Shown: piece by piece, positions 1 to 8,582 of the stretch
How positions within the stretch are numbered: position 1 is the stretch's first letter
How the letters are laid out: every line of letters begins with the position of its first letter
Assembly (NCBI GenBank): GCA_947065955.1
Contig: CAMSXY010000016.1
Coordinates: 1 to 14,455, forward strand
Origin: an uncultured Caryophanales bacterium
GTDB taxonomy: Bacteria; Bacillota_I; Bacilli_A; RF39; UBA660
Length of the DNA stretch: 14,455 nucleotides
Direction of reading: 5' to 3'
Translations under genes and position numbers: made by a program
Notes under the pieces: model-generated
Databases searched by the model: none
The model's input: only the letters and a program-made list of their open reading frames with translations
Told to the model about the DNA's origin: nothing

Positions 1-55
1 TCAACTAGGGTTTAAATAGTTCTTTTTTAATGTCTACTTTTTATTGACAAGTTCA
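1..55 (+). mobile_element. Possible right end of an IS3/IS150-group insertion sequence (partial)
   Basis: Read outward from position 55 on the minus strand, the sequence starts TGAACTTGTC, then AATAAAAAGTAGACA. This resembles the general shape of IS3/IS150-group terminal repeats: a TGAAC start, a few variable bases, then AAAAAGT followed by GACA. On the plus strand an open frame S-T-R-V ends at a TAA at 13-15, where the 3' end of an orfB transposase would be expected. The rest of the element would lie outside the window, so neither a transposase nor the other terminal repeat can be checked. The call rests on pattern resemblance only; it could be ordinary intergenic DNA. Confidence 0.35.
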
Positions 56-832
56 TCATTGAATCATCTTTTTTAAATTATCTAATCCACTTTTTTCAAG
101 ACGAGAGATTTGTGCTTGGGAAATTCCAATTTCATTGGCTAATTCCATTTGTGTTTTTCCAATAATATATCTTTCTGTTAATATATATCTTTCCTTTTCT
201 TTTAATTTTGAAATAGCATCTTTTAAAGCGATTCGAACTTCTAAAGCATAATTTTTTCCTGTTTTATCTTCCAGCTGATCTGCCAAATAAATAGTATCGC
301 CCCCATCGTTATAAATTGGTTCAAACATACTCAAAGTATTCTTTAAAGAATCAAGAGCAATAGAAACATCATATTCTGGAAGCTCTAATAATTTCGCAAG
401 TTCAGCCACAGTTGGTTCTTTCCCATTTTGATTGGTTAATTCTTCTTTTAACTTTAATGCTCGATAAGCCGTATCTTTAATACTTCTAGAAATACGAATA
501 CTATTATTATCTCGTAAATACCTCTTTATTTCCCCTAAAATCATAGGAACTGCATAGGTACTAAATTTCACATCATGGGAAAGATCAAAATTATCAATTG
601 CTTTAATAAGACCAATACAACCAACTTGAAAAAGATCATCCATATTATCAGTTCGATTGTTGTACTTTCTTAAAATGGATAAAACCAATTTTAAATTTCC
701 ATTTACTAAATCATCCTTCGCAAAAGGATCGCCTTCTTTTAATCTTTCAAATAAAACAGTCATTTCCTCATTACTTAAAACTTTAATATTCGCAGTATTC
801 ACGCCACAAATTTCTACTTTATGACGTGCCAT
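56..832 (-). CDS. sigG: RNA polymerase sporulation sigma factor SigG
   Basis: Forespore-specific sigma factor that directs RNA polymerase to late forespore genes. The 258-aa product is close in length and sequence to B. subtilis SigG throughout. It opens with the characteristic MARHKVEICGV. Region 2 (about residues 43-112) contains DDLFQVGCIGL, FDLSHDVKFSTYAVPMI and RRYLRDNN-like segments. The family signature FEPIYNDGGD is at 170-179. The region 4.2 helix-turn-helix is at 225-250 (KTQMELANEIGISQAQISRLEK). The ATG at 832 is chosen over an in-frame GTG at 847 because AAAGGAG (838-844) sits six bases upstream; the GTG would overlap that ribosome-binding site. A SigG-type promoter lies just upstream, suggesting autoregulation. 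In B. subtilis sigG follows spoIIGA-sigE; here it follows murE, separated by a terminator. SigF is the nearest alternative, but the N-terminus and length favour SigG. Confidence 0.95.
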   Translation of the reverse strand: MARHKVEICGVNTANIKVLSNEEMTVLFERLKEGDPFAKDDLVNGNLKLVLSILRKYNNRTDNMDDLFQVGCIGLIKAIDNFDLSHDVKFSTYAVPMILGEIKRYLRDNNSIRISRSIKDTAYRALKLKEELTNQNGKEPTVAELAKLLELPEYDVSIALDSLKNTLSMFEPIYNDGGDTIYLADQLEDKTGKNYALEVRIALKDAISKLKEKERYILTERYIIGKTQMELANEIGISQAQISRLEKSGLDNLKKMIQ

Positions 833-850
833 AAATTCTCCTTTCACCTG

Positions 851-880
851 TATAATGTTCTTATTTTTCTTTCTTTATAC
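851..880 (-). promoter_or_regulatory. SigG-type (SigF/SigG) promoter of sigG
   Basis: On the minus strand GTATA (876-880) is followed after exactly 18 bases by CATTATA (851-857). This fits the published B. subtilis SigG consensus (gHATR, 18-bp spacer, CATXHTA) at every defined position. The start point would fall near 844-845, so the 5' leader is only about a dozen bases and begins at the Shine-Dalgarno sequence. SigF recognises similar -35 elements and could also use the site. Confidence 0.7.
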
Positions 881-912
881 AAAAAAATACCAATAAAATT
901 GGCATTTTTTTC
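881..912 (-). terminator. Rho-independent terminator after murE
   Basis: On the minus strand an A-run, CCAAT, a short AT loop, ATTGG and a run of seven T form a hairpin just past the murE stop codon. The A/T runs extend the pairing around one mismatch. The element is nearly symmetrical and could work in both directions. It separates the murF-murE unit from sigG. Confidence 0.7.
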
Positions 913-2267
913 TATCCTTGTTCTTTTATCCAGTTTAAAACACATTCTTTATCCGAAAAGGGAATTTTTTCATCTTTTATAATTTGGTAATTTTCATGCC
1001 CTTTTCCCAAAATAACTAAAAGATCATTTTCTTTTAAAAGCCCCATTCCCTTTTCAATGGCTTCTTTTCGATCGTATAAAATTTCATAATTATCATTTTC
1101 TAAGTTTTCTACAATATCCTTCATAATTTGTGTTTCCTCTTCCATCCTTGGATTATCGTTTGTAAAAAGAACATAGGTGCTATACTCGGTTGCAATTTCT
1201 CCCATGTCTTTTCTTTTCATACGATCCCGATTTCCTCCACAACCAACAACTGTAATGATCTTTCCAAGAGCATAACTTTTAATATTTTTAAGAATATTAA
1301 ATATCGCATCTACTGTATGAGCATAATCAATCACAACACCCGATTCCTTATAAGGTATATACTCAAACCGACCACTAGGGGCCTTTAAATCCTTTGTTTT
1401 TTCAATAATCTCTTCTATAGAATATCCCAAAGAACAAACCGATGTTAAGGCTGCTAAATAGTTAGAAATATTGTATCTTGCAGGTAGTGATAAAACAACT
1501 GGATATTTCACTCCCTCAAAAAGAAGGGTAAACGTACTTTTATCAATAAAAAGTTCTTCTCCTTCTATTTGATAATGACCATTTTTTCCATAAAAAATGT
1601 TTTTATTTTGTGGTAGGAAAAAATCATAGTAAGAAGGATCTTCTTTATTCAAAATCGCAATCTTTTCCCCCCTTAATTTATGAAAAAGTTTTATCTTTTC
1701 TTGTTTATAAGCTTCGATACTCCCATGGAATTCAATATGATCCTCTGTAAGATTTGTAAAGATTGCTTGATCAAAAAGAAGGGTATTAACTCTTCCATAA
1801 AAAATTCCTTGGCTACTTACTTCCATGACAATAACTTCTACCTTTTCCTCTTTAGCCTCTAAAAAATATTCATACAAATCAACGATATCAGGTGTTGTAT
1901 TTTGTAATGGTTTTCTCATTTTAGGTGTAAAAAAACCAATGGTTCCGATATAAGCTGCTTTTTTACCAAGTTGATTTAAAAGTTGGTAAATCAAATAAGC
2001 TGTAGTCGTTTTTCCATTGGTTCCTGTAATTCCTATTAAAATAAGATCCTTTATCTTATCATAATAGTTTTCTTTTAAATATTCCTCAAGCCAAGTTCGT
2101 GAATCTGAAACAATTTGTATATCCTCTTGTTCCCCTTCCTCAGCAATAATTTTAGAAGCACCTCTTTTTCGAGCATCTTCTATATAAAAATGTCCATCAT
2201 GTACTCCTCTTAAAGCTACGAAAATATCATTTTCCTTAACTTTTCTAGAGTCCGTTTTTACATTCAT
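912..2267 (-). CDS. murE: UDP-N-acetylmuramoyl-L-alanyl-D-glutamate--2,6-diaminopimelate ligase (MurE)
   Basis: Cytoplasmic Mur ligase that adds the third amino acid to UDP-MurNAc-L-Ala-D-Glu using ATP. The 451-aa protein has the P-loop GTNGKTTT at 82-89, the substrate-loop segment NTTPDIVDL near 123-131, the central EVSSQG at 149-154, and the C-terminal domain with DNPR at 371-374 and GKGHE at 421-425. DNPR is the established signature for meso-diaminopimelate, as opposed to the DNPA-type motif of lysine-adding enzymes, so a DAP-type wall is inferred. The protein is some 40 residues shorter than typical MurE; the shortening is at the N-terminus, where the UDP-binding domain begins almost directly at the conserved TDSRKV. 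The ATG at 2267 is preceded by AGGGGG and lies nine bases after the murF stop codon, so the two genes are probably cotranscribed. Confidence 0.94.
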   Translation of the reverse strand: MNVKTDSRKVKENDIFVALRGVHDGHFYIEDARKRGASKIIAEEGEQEDIQIVSDSRTWLEEYLKENYYDKIKDLILIGITGTNGKTTTAYLIYQLLNQLGKKAAYIGTIGFFTPKMRKPLQNTTPDIVDLYEYFLEAKEEKVEVIVMEVSSQGIFYGRVNTLLFDQAIFTNLTEDHIEFHGSIEAYKQEKIKLFHKLRGEKIAILNKEDPSYYDFFLPQNKNIFYGKNGHYQIEGEELFIDKSTFTLLFEGVKYPVVLSLPARYNISNYLAALTSVCSLGYSIEEIIEKTKDLKAPSGRFEYIPYKESGVVIDYAHTVDAIFNILKNIKSYALGKIITVVGCGGNRDRMKRKDMGEIATEYSTYVLFTNDNPRMEEETQIMKDIVENLENDNYEILYDRKEAIEKGMGLLKENDLLVILGKGHENYQIIKDEKIPFSDKECVLNWIKEQG

Positions 2268-2276
2268 GAAATCCCC

Positions 2277-3857
2277 CTATTCTGTAAACAGATCCGGTAG
2301 GTCATTTTCTAAAAGGACATAGGTATTTTCCTCTTTTATTTGGTTTATAATTGAAAAAGCTTCTTTTACATCATTAATTACATATAAAGGTTTTTGATAA
2401 TTCATACTTTTGATTCCCTCTTGAATCGGTTTTGTCCTTTTTTCACCAACCAAGATAATCGCATCACAAATACTTGCAAGTTGGGTACCAAAAGTATAGT
2501 TACACTCATATTCTTTTGCCCCAAGTTCAATCATTCCTGGAGTCACAATTACTTTTTTTCCAGGCATTTGATTTAATACTTCTACAGCCATTTTAGAACC
2601 TGTCGGATTTGAATTATAAGCATCATCTATGATACATACATCATTATATGTTTTTAACTCCAAACGGTGTGCAATTGGCTCAATCATTTTTGTCGCATTT
2701 TGTAACTTTTCTATTTCAACACCTAAATAATGTGCCAAGGCAATAGCCGAAAGAATATTATAAATATTATGTTCTCCTAAAAGGACTGTATGAAAAGGGT
2801 ATGCTTTTTCCCCTCCTTTAAAAACCACTTCAAAAGAAGTCCCATCCTTTGATATTTCTATATTTTTAGCCATGACATCAGCTTTTTCTTTGATTCCATA
2901 CCAAATAGTCTCACAAGTATTTTTTCGTTTATATTGCACTTGTTTTATATCATCTTTATTCAAAACAGCTACCCCATTAGAAGGAAGACTTTCAACCAAT
3001 TCAAATTTTGTTTTTACGATATTTTCCTCGGTTTTAAAAGTTTCTAAATGCGCCACGCCAAGAGTCGTTAAAATAGCATACTTTGGATGAACAAGATCAC
3101 AAAGTTCCCGAATTTGACCTACTGCACTCGCTCCCATTTCTGCGATGAAATAATCATCAAACTTTGTCACTCCTTGATTAATAGATCCCATAAGACCATA
3201 AGGCGTATTAAAACTCTTTGGTGTTGCATACGTATTAAATTTAGACTCCAATAAGGTATTTAAAATCGTCTTGCTACTCGTTTTTCCATAACTTCCTGTA
3301 ATTCCAATAACTTCTAAATTAGTAAACTGATTTAAATTCTTAACAGCTCTTTTTTTATAGTAATGATAAACATATTTTTCAATAGGCATATTTATCCAAT
3401 TAATGATATAAACAATCAAAAAAGAAAAATAACCTAAAGCATAAAACATAAGATAGTAAAGCATTTTTCTCTCTTCTTGAAAAGAAAGATAAATTCCTAT
3501 ATGTAACAAAAGAAATAAAAAAAGGGTTGTAAAAATCAATCTTTGTACACGTTTTGTAATCACAAATCTTTTTTTATGTTGTTCTTTTTTAACTTTTTTT
3601 AATTCTAAGAGAAAACACACAAAAAAAACAAGTAAATTTAAAAGGATAACTTTATCACAAAAAAAAGTCCCAATTGCAACAAAAGGCAAGAAAAAAAGTT
3701 CATAAGTAAAAAACACTTTTTTCGCATTTTTTACAATCCAACTTCCATATCGATTACTCATATTATACCAGTTTTGTTGTAACATATAATACGCTTTTCG
3801 ATACTTTAAAATCACATATAAATAAAAGAAAATAAGAGATATTAAAAAAATTTGCAC
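2277..3857 (-). CDS. murF: Membrane-anchored MurF-like Mur ligase (UDP-MurNAc-tripeptide--D-Ala-D-Ala ligase)
   Basis: Probably adds D-Ala-D-Ala to the UDP-MurNAc-tripeptide made by the neighbouring MurE. The 526-aa protein starts with about 170 residues holding four or five hydrophobic segments (roughly 3-17, 50-64, 69-85, 106-124 and 133-155) with a basic loop at 87-105, in place of the soluble MurF N-terminal domain. The ligase core follows: P-loop GSYGKTS at 188-194, EMGA at 240-243, HLETF and KTKFELVE, DDAYNSNP, and the MurF-typical PGMIELG. The C-terminus has ENDLPD, a motif I associate with membrane-bound MurF-like ligases of Firmicutes. Translation starts at a GTG; GGGAGG lies eight bases upstream and no ATG fits. 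Core enzyme assignment is likely, but with a divergent N-terminus a related Mur-ligase activity is not excluded. No convincing promoter is seen directly upstream. Confidence 0.8.
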   Translation of the reverse strand: MQIFLISLIFFYLYVILKYRKAYYMLQQNWYNMSNRYGSWIVKNAKKVFFTYELFFLPFVAIGTFFCDKVILLNLLVFFVCFLLELKKVKKEQHKKRFVITKRVQRLIFTTLFLFLLLHIGIYLSFQEERKMLYYLMFYALGYFSFLIVYIINWINMPIEKYVYHYYKKRAVKNLNQFTNLEVIGITGSYGKTSSKTILNTLLESKFNTYATPKSFNTPYGLMGSINQGVTKFDDYFIAEMGASAVGQIRELCDLVHPKYAILTTLGVAHLETFKTEENIVKTKFELVESLPSNGVAVLNKDDIKQVQYKRKNTCETIWYGIKEKADVMAKNIEISKDGTSFEVVFKGGEKAYPFHTVLLGEHNIYNILSAIALAHYLGVEIEKLQNATKMIEPIAHRLELKTYNDVCIIDDAYNSNPTGSKMAVEVLNQMPGKKVIVTPGMIELGAKEYECNYTFGTQLASICDAIILVGEKRTKPIQEGIKSMNYQKPLYVINDVKEAFSIINQIKEENTYVLLENDLPDLFTE

Positions 3858-3881
3858 AGAAAACGCCTCCCTTTTCTATAA

Positions 3882-3908
3882 AGAAAAATATAGTTTTAAC
3901 ACTATATT
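3882..3908 (-). terminator. AT-rich hairpin terminator after the pilin gene
   Basis: On the minus strand AATATAG (3902-3908), an 8-base loop and CTATATT (3887-3893) form a perfect 7-bp stem, followed by TTTC. It begins immediately after the pilin stop codon. The stem has only one G-C pair, so termination may be partial and could let transcription run into murF, for which no separate promoter is seen. Confidence 0.5.
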
Positions 3909-4106
3909 CTATTTTGCTTGACAGGTTCCTTCGCCAGGTTTCGAACCTTCTACATATACTTTATCCATCATTTCACAAGTAGATTTAGTCATCGAATCTT
4001 GTAAGTATCCTCCTAATAATTTTACAATACTTACAACAACAACACTAATAACTGCGATAATCAATAAATACTCTACTAATGCTTGTCCTTTTTGATTTAA
4101 TTTCAT
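3909..4106 (-). CDS. Flp-type (Tad/type IVb) pilin-like protein
   Basis: Small 65-aa secreted or membrane protein with the hallmark of Flp prepilins: a short basic leader (MKLNQKG), then QALVEYLLIIAVISVVVV. A Gly precedes the predicted class III cleavage point, Glu is at position +5 of the mature protein and Tyr at +6, followed by a single hydrophobic helix. The hydrophilic tail carries two cysteines (in STCEMM and GTCQAK) that could form a disulfide. AGGAGG lies ten bases before the ATG. No Tad ATPase, TadB/C platform or prepilin peptidase is in the window, so any assembly machinery must be elsewhere. The gene has its own promoter and is divergent from the DUF192 gene. Such genes in Firmicutes are often annotated as hypothetical or Flp family type IVb pilin. 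Confidence 0.8.
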   Translation of the reverse strand: MKLNQKGQALVEYLLIIAVISVVVVSIVKLLGGYLQDSMTKSTCEMMDKVYVEGSKPGEGTCQAK

Positions 4107-4149
4107 TGTATCTAAACCTCCTGAGTACTATCTTTATAACTCTACTATA

Positions 4150-4178
4150 AGTTTATAACAGAAATCGCTATTTGTCAA
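4150..4178 (-). promoter_or_regulatory. SigA-type promoter of the pilin gene
   Basis: On the minus strand TTGACA (4173-4178), a perfect -35 box, is followed after 17 bases by TAAACT (4150-4155). With a 15-base spacer, TATAAA (4152-4157) preceded by TGT is the alternative -10. The -35 box shares five bases with the -35 box of the opposing DUF192 promoter. Confidence 0.6.
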
Positions 4179-4200
4179 ATATATTTTCATATGTTATAGT
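4172..4200 (+). promoter_or_regulatory. SigA-type promoter of the DUF192 gene
   Basis: TTGTCA (4172-4177) and TATAGT (4195-4200) are separated by 17 bases, and the -10 box carries a TG extension at 4192-4193. The start point would lie near 4207, just before the AAGGTGAT ribosome-binding site. The -35 overlaps that of the pilin promoter on the other strand. Confidence 0.6.
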
Positions 4201-4215
4201 AAGAAAGGTGATAAA

Positions 4216-5873
<1,658 letters not shown>

Positions 5874-5912
5874 TTAAACTTTTTGAAAGATCTGTATTTT
5901 TGAAAATAAAAT

Positions 5913-5936
5913 AAAAAAGACCATTTGGTCTTTTTA
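5913..5936 (-). terminator. Rho-independent terminator after the Tim44-like gene
   Basis: AAAAAGACC, a four-base loop and GGTCTTTTT make a 9-bp hairpin. On the minus strand it is followed by TTTTTTATTTT. The left arm overlaps the stop codon of the Tim44-like gene. It closes the SPFH-Tim44-Tim44 unit and is symmetrical enough to act in both directions. Confidence 0.85.
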
Positions 5937-6812
5937 AGATTTCCATTTTTGATGAATCATTTGTTTTTTTGCTAAAACCCAATCGTGATGATCGCTTACA
6001 ATCAAAGAATTACAGTATGGACAAACAGTAGATTGAAGATTTTCAAGTGGGGCGTTACAATTTGGACAAACATTATCCTTCGTACTTAACCCTTTTATAA
6101 CAGTTATCTCATAATCGTAGATAAGTTTTTGATGCTCCTGCCCACGGACAACTTTATTATTTTGATCGACAATATAATCAAAACACTCTATAAGAAAACG
6201 AACCTTTAAAGCAATTTTATCGTTTCTTTTTTCCATACCTACAATTTCAAAATCCGTTAATTCGAAATCTCGCATAATGTTTTTCTGTTTTTTCATATGT
6301 AAAGCAACCAACTGCGAATGGTACTGATTATATAACTCATCAGTTGTATATTTTCTTAAGGTTTCATAATCAAAATCCATCCATGCAATTTGAATTTTTT
6401 GATACATCTCATAAATTTGTTTTTGAAATTCCTTTTTATCAAAAGAAGGTAATTCTTTTATAATTTTATCAATATTATAGGGAGCAAGGTGATACGTATT
6501 GGAAATATCGTTTTCATCTTTTCTTGAAACATTTTTTTTCTGATCCATTCCTTTTACAAAAAGGATAATCATTACAATAACAATAAAAATAATCATATAA
6601 TCAACGATATTGGAACTTTCCCCAAAATAACTTACAGAACCACTACTTCCCCAATCGGAACTATCCCAACCAGAGCCTCCCCAACTAGATCCTCCTGTAT
6701 TAGAATCGCTATCATAACTTCCATCCCAACCAGAATCTGCTTGAACAGAAAGAGTAAAACCTATAAGAAGAAACAAGAAGAAAACCAAAAATAATTTTAT
6801 ACTTTTTTTCAT
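5934..6812 (-). CDS. Membrane-anchored Tim44-like protein with C-terminal zinc ribbon
   Basis: The 292-aa protein has an N-terminal signal-like hydrophobic segment (about 4-22, then VQA), a low-complexity stretch rich in Ser, Gly, Asp and Trp (27-60), a second membrane helix (about 70-87), a cytoplasmic Tim44-like region (about 110-240), and a zinc ribbon with C249-x2-C252 and C264-x2-C267, followed by DWVLAKK. This architecture matches proteins annotated as Tim44-like or zinc-ribbon transport protein; their function in bacteria is not established. Its last 150 residues are related to the neighbouring 179-aa protein: both have a DY-x-x-D-x-x-x-x-V pattern, a zinc ribbon, then a Trp-Val-Leu ending. 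It is the last gene of a three-gene unit. The gap to the preceding gene is 31 bases and the ribosome-binding site is weak (GGTTGG). Confidence 0.75.
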   Translation of the reverse strand: MKKSIKLFLVFFLFLLIGFTLSVQADSGWDGSYDSDSNTGGSSWGGSGWDSSDWGSSGSVSYFGESSNIVDYMIIFIVIVMIILFVKGMDQKKNVSRKDENDISNTYHLAPYNIDKIIKELPSFDKKEFQKQIYEMYQKIQIAWMDFDYETLRKYTTDELYNQYHSQLVALHMKKQKNIMRDFELTDFEIVGMEKRNDKIALKVRFLIECFDYIVDQNNKVVRGQEHQKLIYDYEITVIKGLSTKDNVCPNCNAPLENLQSTVCPYCNSLIVSDHHDWVLAKKQMIHQKWKS

Positions 6813-6843
6813 AATTTACCAACCAACTTTTCTTCTATATTTT

Positions 6844-7383
6844 TCACTTTACTTCGAAAGAGACTAATACCCAACCTTTTTCTTCTAAATGGTAAATAGT
6901 TCCACAATAATCACATTTTCCATTAGCATTAATATCCATAGCAGCTCCACATCCAGGACATTTTTTTACTTTTTCCTTTTCTTCAGTTGTTATTTTTTTC
7001 ATAAATAACAGATTATTATCTTTTTCAATTCTTGATTGGTTGTTTCCGCTTACAAAGTTTCCCTCTTCATCCATAAGATAATCCATATATCTTGATACAA
7101 TATTGACAGAAATAAACATTTGATGATCTTTTACCTCAGCTCGTAAAAGATGCGTCTCTTTTACATTTATTTCGTCATACATTTGAATGAGATGTTTTTC
7201 ATTTAGATCTTTTATTCGTGCAAGAAAACCTTGATAGATCTCTTCTTTTACAAAATGACGAATTTTTTCAGGTTCCTTCATCATAATCGCTAAATGAATT
7301 TGAATAAAAACATTATCAATAAACGTTTTAAATCCACTTTCCGTAAAATCTGGATCGTATTTTAAAATTTCATTTATTCTCAT
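6844..7383 (-). CDS. Tim44-like zinc-ribbon protein (cytoplasmic)
   Basis: Soluble 179-aa protein with no membrane segment. It has a Tim44-like alpha-beta region (about 15-135) and a C-terminal zinc ribbon with C142-x2-C145 and C157-x2-C160, followed by a GWVLVSFEVK end. It looks like a shorter paralogue of the membrane-anchored protein encoded next. The ATG at 7383 sits one base after the stop codon of the SPFH gene (TAAAATG), which suggests translational coupling; the only purine-rich stretch (GTGGAGCGGA) is rather far upstream. An in-frame GTG at 7404 would add seven residues but has no ribosome-binding site. Function unknown; position and shared architecture suggest a partner of the SPFH protein. 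Confidence 0.7.
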   Translation of the reverse strand: MRINEILKYDPDFTESGFKTFIDNVFIQIHLAIMMKEPEKIRHFVKEEIYQGFLARIKDLNEKHLIQMYDEINVKETHLLRAEVKDHQMFISVNIVSRYMDYLMDEEGNFVSGNNQSRIEKDNNLLFMKKITTEEKEKVKKCPGCGAAMDINANGKCDYCGTIYHLEEKGWVLVSFEVK

Positions 7384-7384
7384 T

Positions 7385-8557
7385 TTATTTAATTTCCGCT
7401 CCACAATTGCTACAAAATTTTCCAGTTGCTTTCACTCCACAATTACTACAGAAATTTGCTAAAGAAGACTCTTTTATTGTTTCCTCTTCCACTTCTTTTT
7501 CTACTTCGTCTTTTCCAAAAATAGTTCCAGGTTCTGGCTGTCCTGTTGCTTGGAAAGTTGTTCCATCTGCTGTTTGATTGATACTTTGCATAAGATTACC
7601 TGCTGCATTAGAAGCCATATTCATATTAGCAAACCCTACCATTGCTCCCCCATCATTAGAAGAAGCATTAACTAAAGCTTCACTAGCTGCAGTAGCCATT
7701 AACCCAGATTGTAAATTCCGATTACTAAAGATCGTTGCATCATCAATTTTATTGACTCTTTTCATCGAATCTTCTGTTAAATTAATATCTCCAATAGCAA
7801 CATCCGTAATCATTAAACCATATTGTTGTTTCCAAGATTCATCCAAACAACGGTTCATTTCATCTGAAATATCGCTTCCATACATTCCGATATCCCCAAA
7901 AGATACTTTTTCTTTTCTCATTATAATAGTAATCGCTTGGGTAATTTGTTCTATAAACTTTGTTTTTAATTGACTTCCAATTACTTCCTCATAAGTAATT
8001 CGATCTTTAACATTGGTTCCAATAACAGAAGAAACTAATCTTGCTGGATCCACCACTTGAAAAGCATATTCTCCAAAAAAAGTTACCTCAACCATACCAT
8101 ATTTTTCATCCATAATCTTCTTAGGTTGTGGACTTCCAAACTTATTTCCTGTAATAATTTTTGTATTTACATAGTACACTCTTTGATCATGAGCAGGTTG
8201 CCCTCCATAGGTAATACGTTTCCCCATATTTTTTATGGTATCTTTTATTCCTTTAAACACACCACCCTCAAAAATAGTAGGCTCACTGCTTCGATCATAT
8301 TTATAAGTTCCACTTTCTGCTGTAAATTCTACAATAGCTCCATTATCAACAATAAGCATGCTCATTCCCTCTGGAACTACAATAGCACTTCCATTAGTAA
8401 TAATACCTTCACTTGGATTTTTATTTCCATCCCCATGTTTTACAAGTCCTCTTTGAATTAAAACATGACTATCACTTTCTGGACAAACAATAAACTCTTT
8501 AAATTGATCTCCAAATCCAGATGAAACTGAACTGGAAACGGCTTTAATTAAACCCAT
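7385..8557 (-). CDS. SPFH/band-7 domain protein with C-terminal zinc ribbon
   Basis: A 390-aa protein of the SPFH (stomatin/prohibitin/flotillin-like) superfamily, of the bacterial group starting MGLIKA that is often annotated as SPFH domain protein or virion core-like. The SPFH region covers about residues 25-280 (VLIQRG, a VEVTFFGEYAFQVVDP segment, and the GLMITDVAIGDINL strand). It is followed by an Ala/Asn/Met-rich stretch (about 285-335), an acidic linker (VEKEVEEETIKE) and a zinc ribbon with two FCSNCG-type knuckles at the C-terminus. There is no N-terminal membrane helix. SPFH proteins form membrane-bound oligomers; in B. subtilis, ydjI of the pspA-ydjGHI envelope-stress operon is comparable in domain content. 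AGGAGAG precedes the ATG. It is the first gene of a unit with two Tim44-like genes and has its own promoter. Confidence 0.85.
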   Translation of the reverse strand: MGLIKAVSSSVSSGFGDQFKEFIVCPESDSHVLIQRGLVKHGDGNKNPSEGIITNGSAIVVPEGMSMLIVDNGAIVEFTAESGTYKYDRSSEPTIFEGGVFKGIKDTIKNMGKRITYGGQPAHDQRVYYVNTKIITGNKFGSPQPKKIMDEKYGMVEVTFFGEYAFQVVDPARLVSSVIGTNVKDRITYEEVIGSQLKTKFIEQITQAITIIMRKEKVSFGDIGMYGSDISDEMNRCLDESWKQQYGLMITDVAIGDINLTEDSMKRVNKIDDATIFSNRNLQSGLMATAASEALVNASSNDGGAMVGFANMNMASNAAGNLMQSINQTADGTTFQATGQPEPGTIFGKDEVEKEVEEETIKESSLANFCSNCGVKATGKFCSNCGAEIK

Positions 8558-8582
8558 AATTCACTCTCCTATTTCTGATACT

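Noticed and set aside
56..847. Mollicutes-type code with TGA as Trp
   Set aside because: sigG, the DUF192 gene and the 324-aa gene all end at TGA at the expected lengths, and Trp is coded by TGG.
1128..1388. 86-aa plus-strand open frame inside murE
   Set aside because: It lies antisense to a well-supported enzyme, has no ribosome-binding site and its composition mirrors the opposite strand.
3858..3908. Separate promoter for murF
   Set aside because: TATAGA-like -10 strings are present, but every -35 at a proper distance is poor and the region is occupied by the terminator hairpin.
7578..8461. Two plus-strand open frames (131 and 134 aa) antisense to the SPFH gene
   Set aside because: Both are shadows of the conserved SPFH frame, with no ribosome-binding site or family resemblance.
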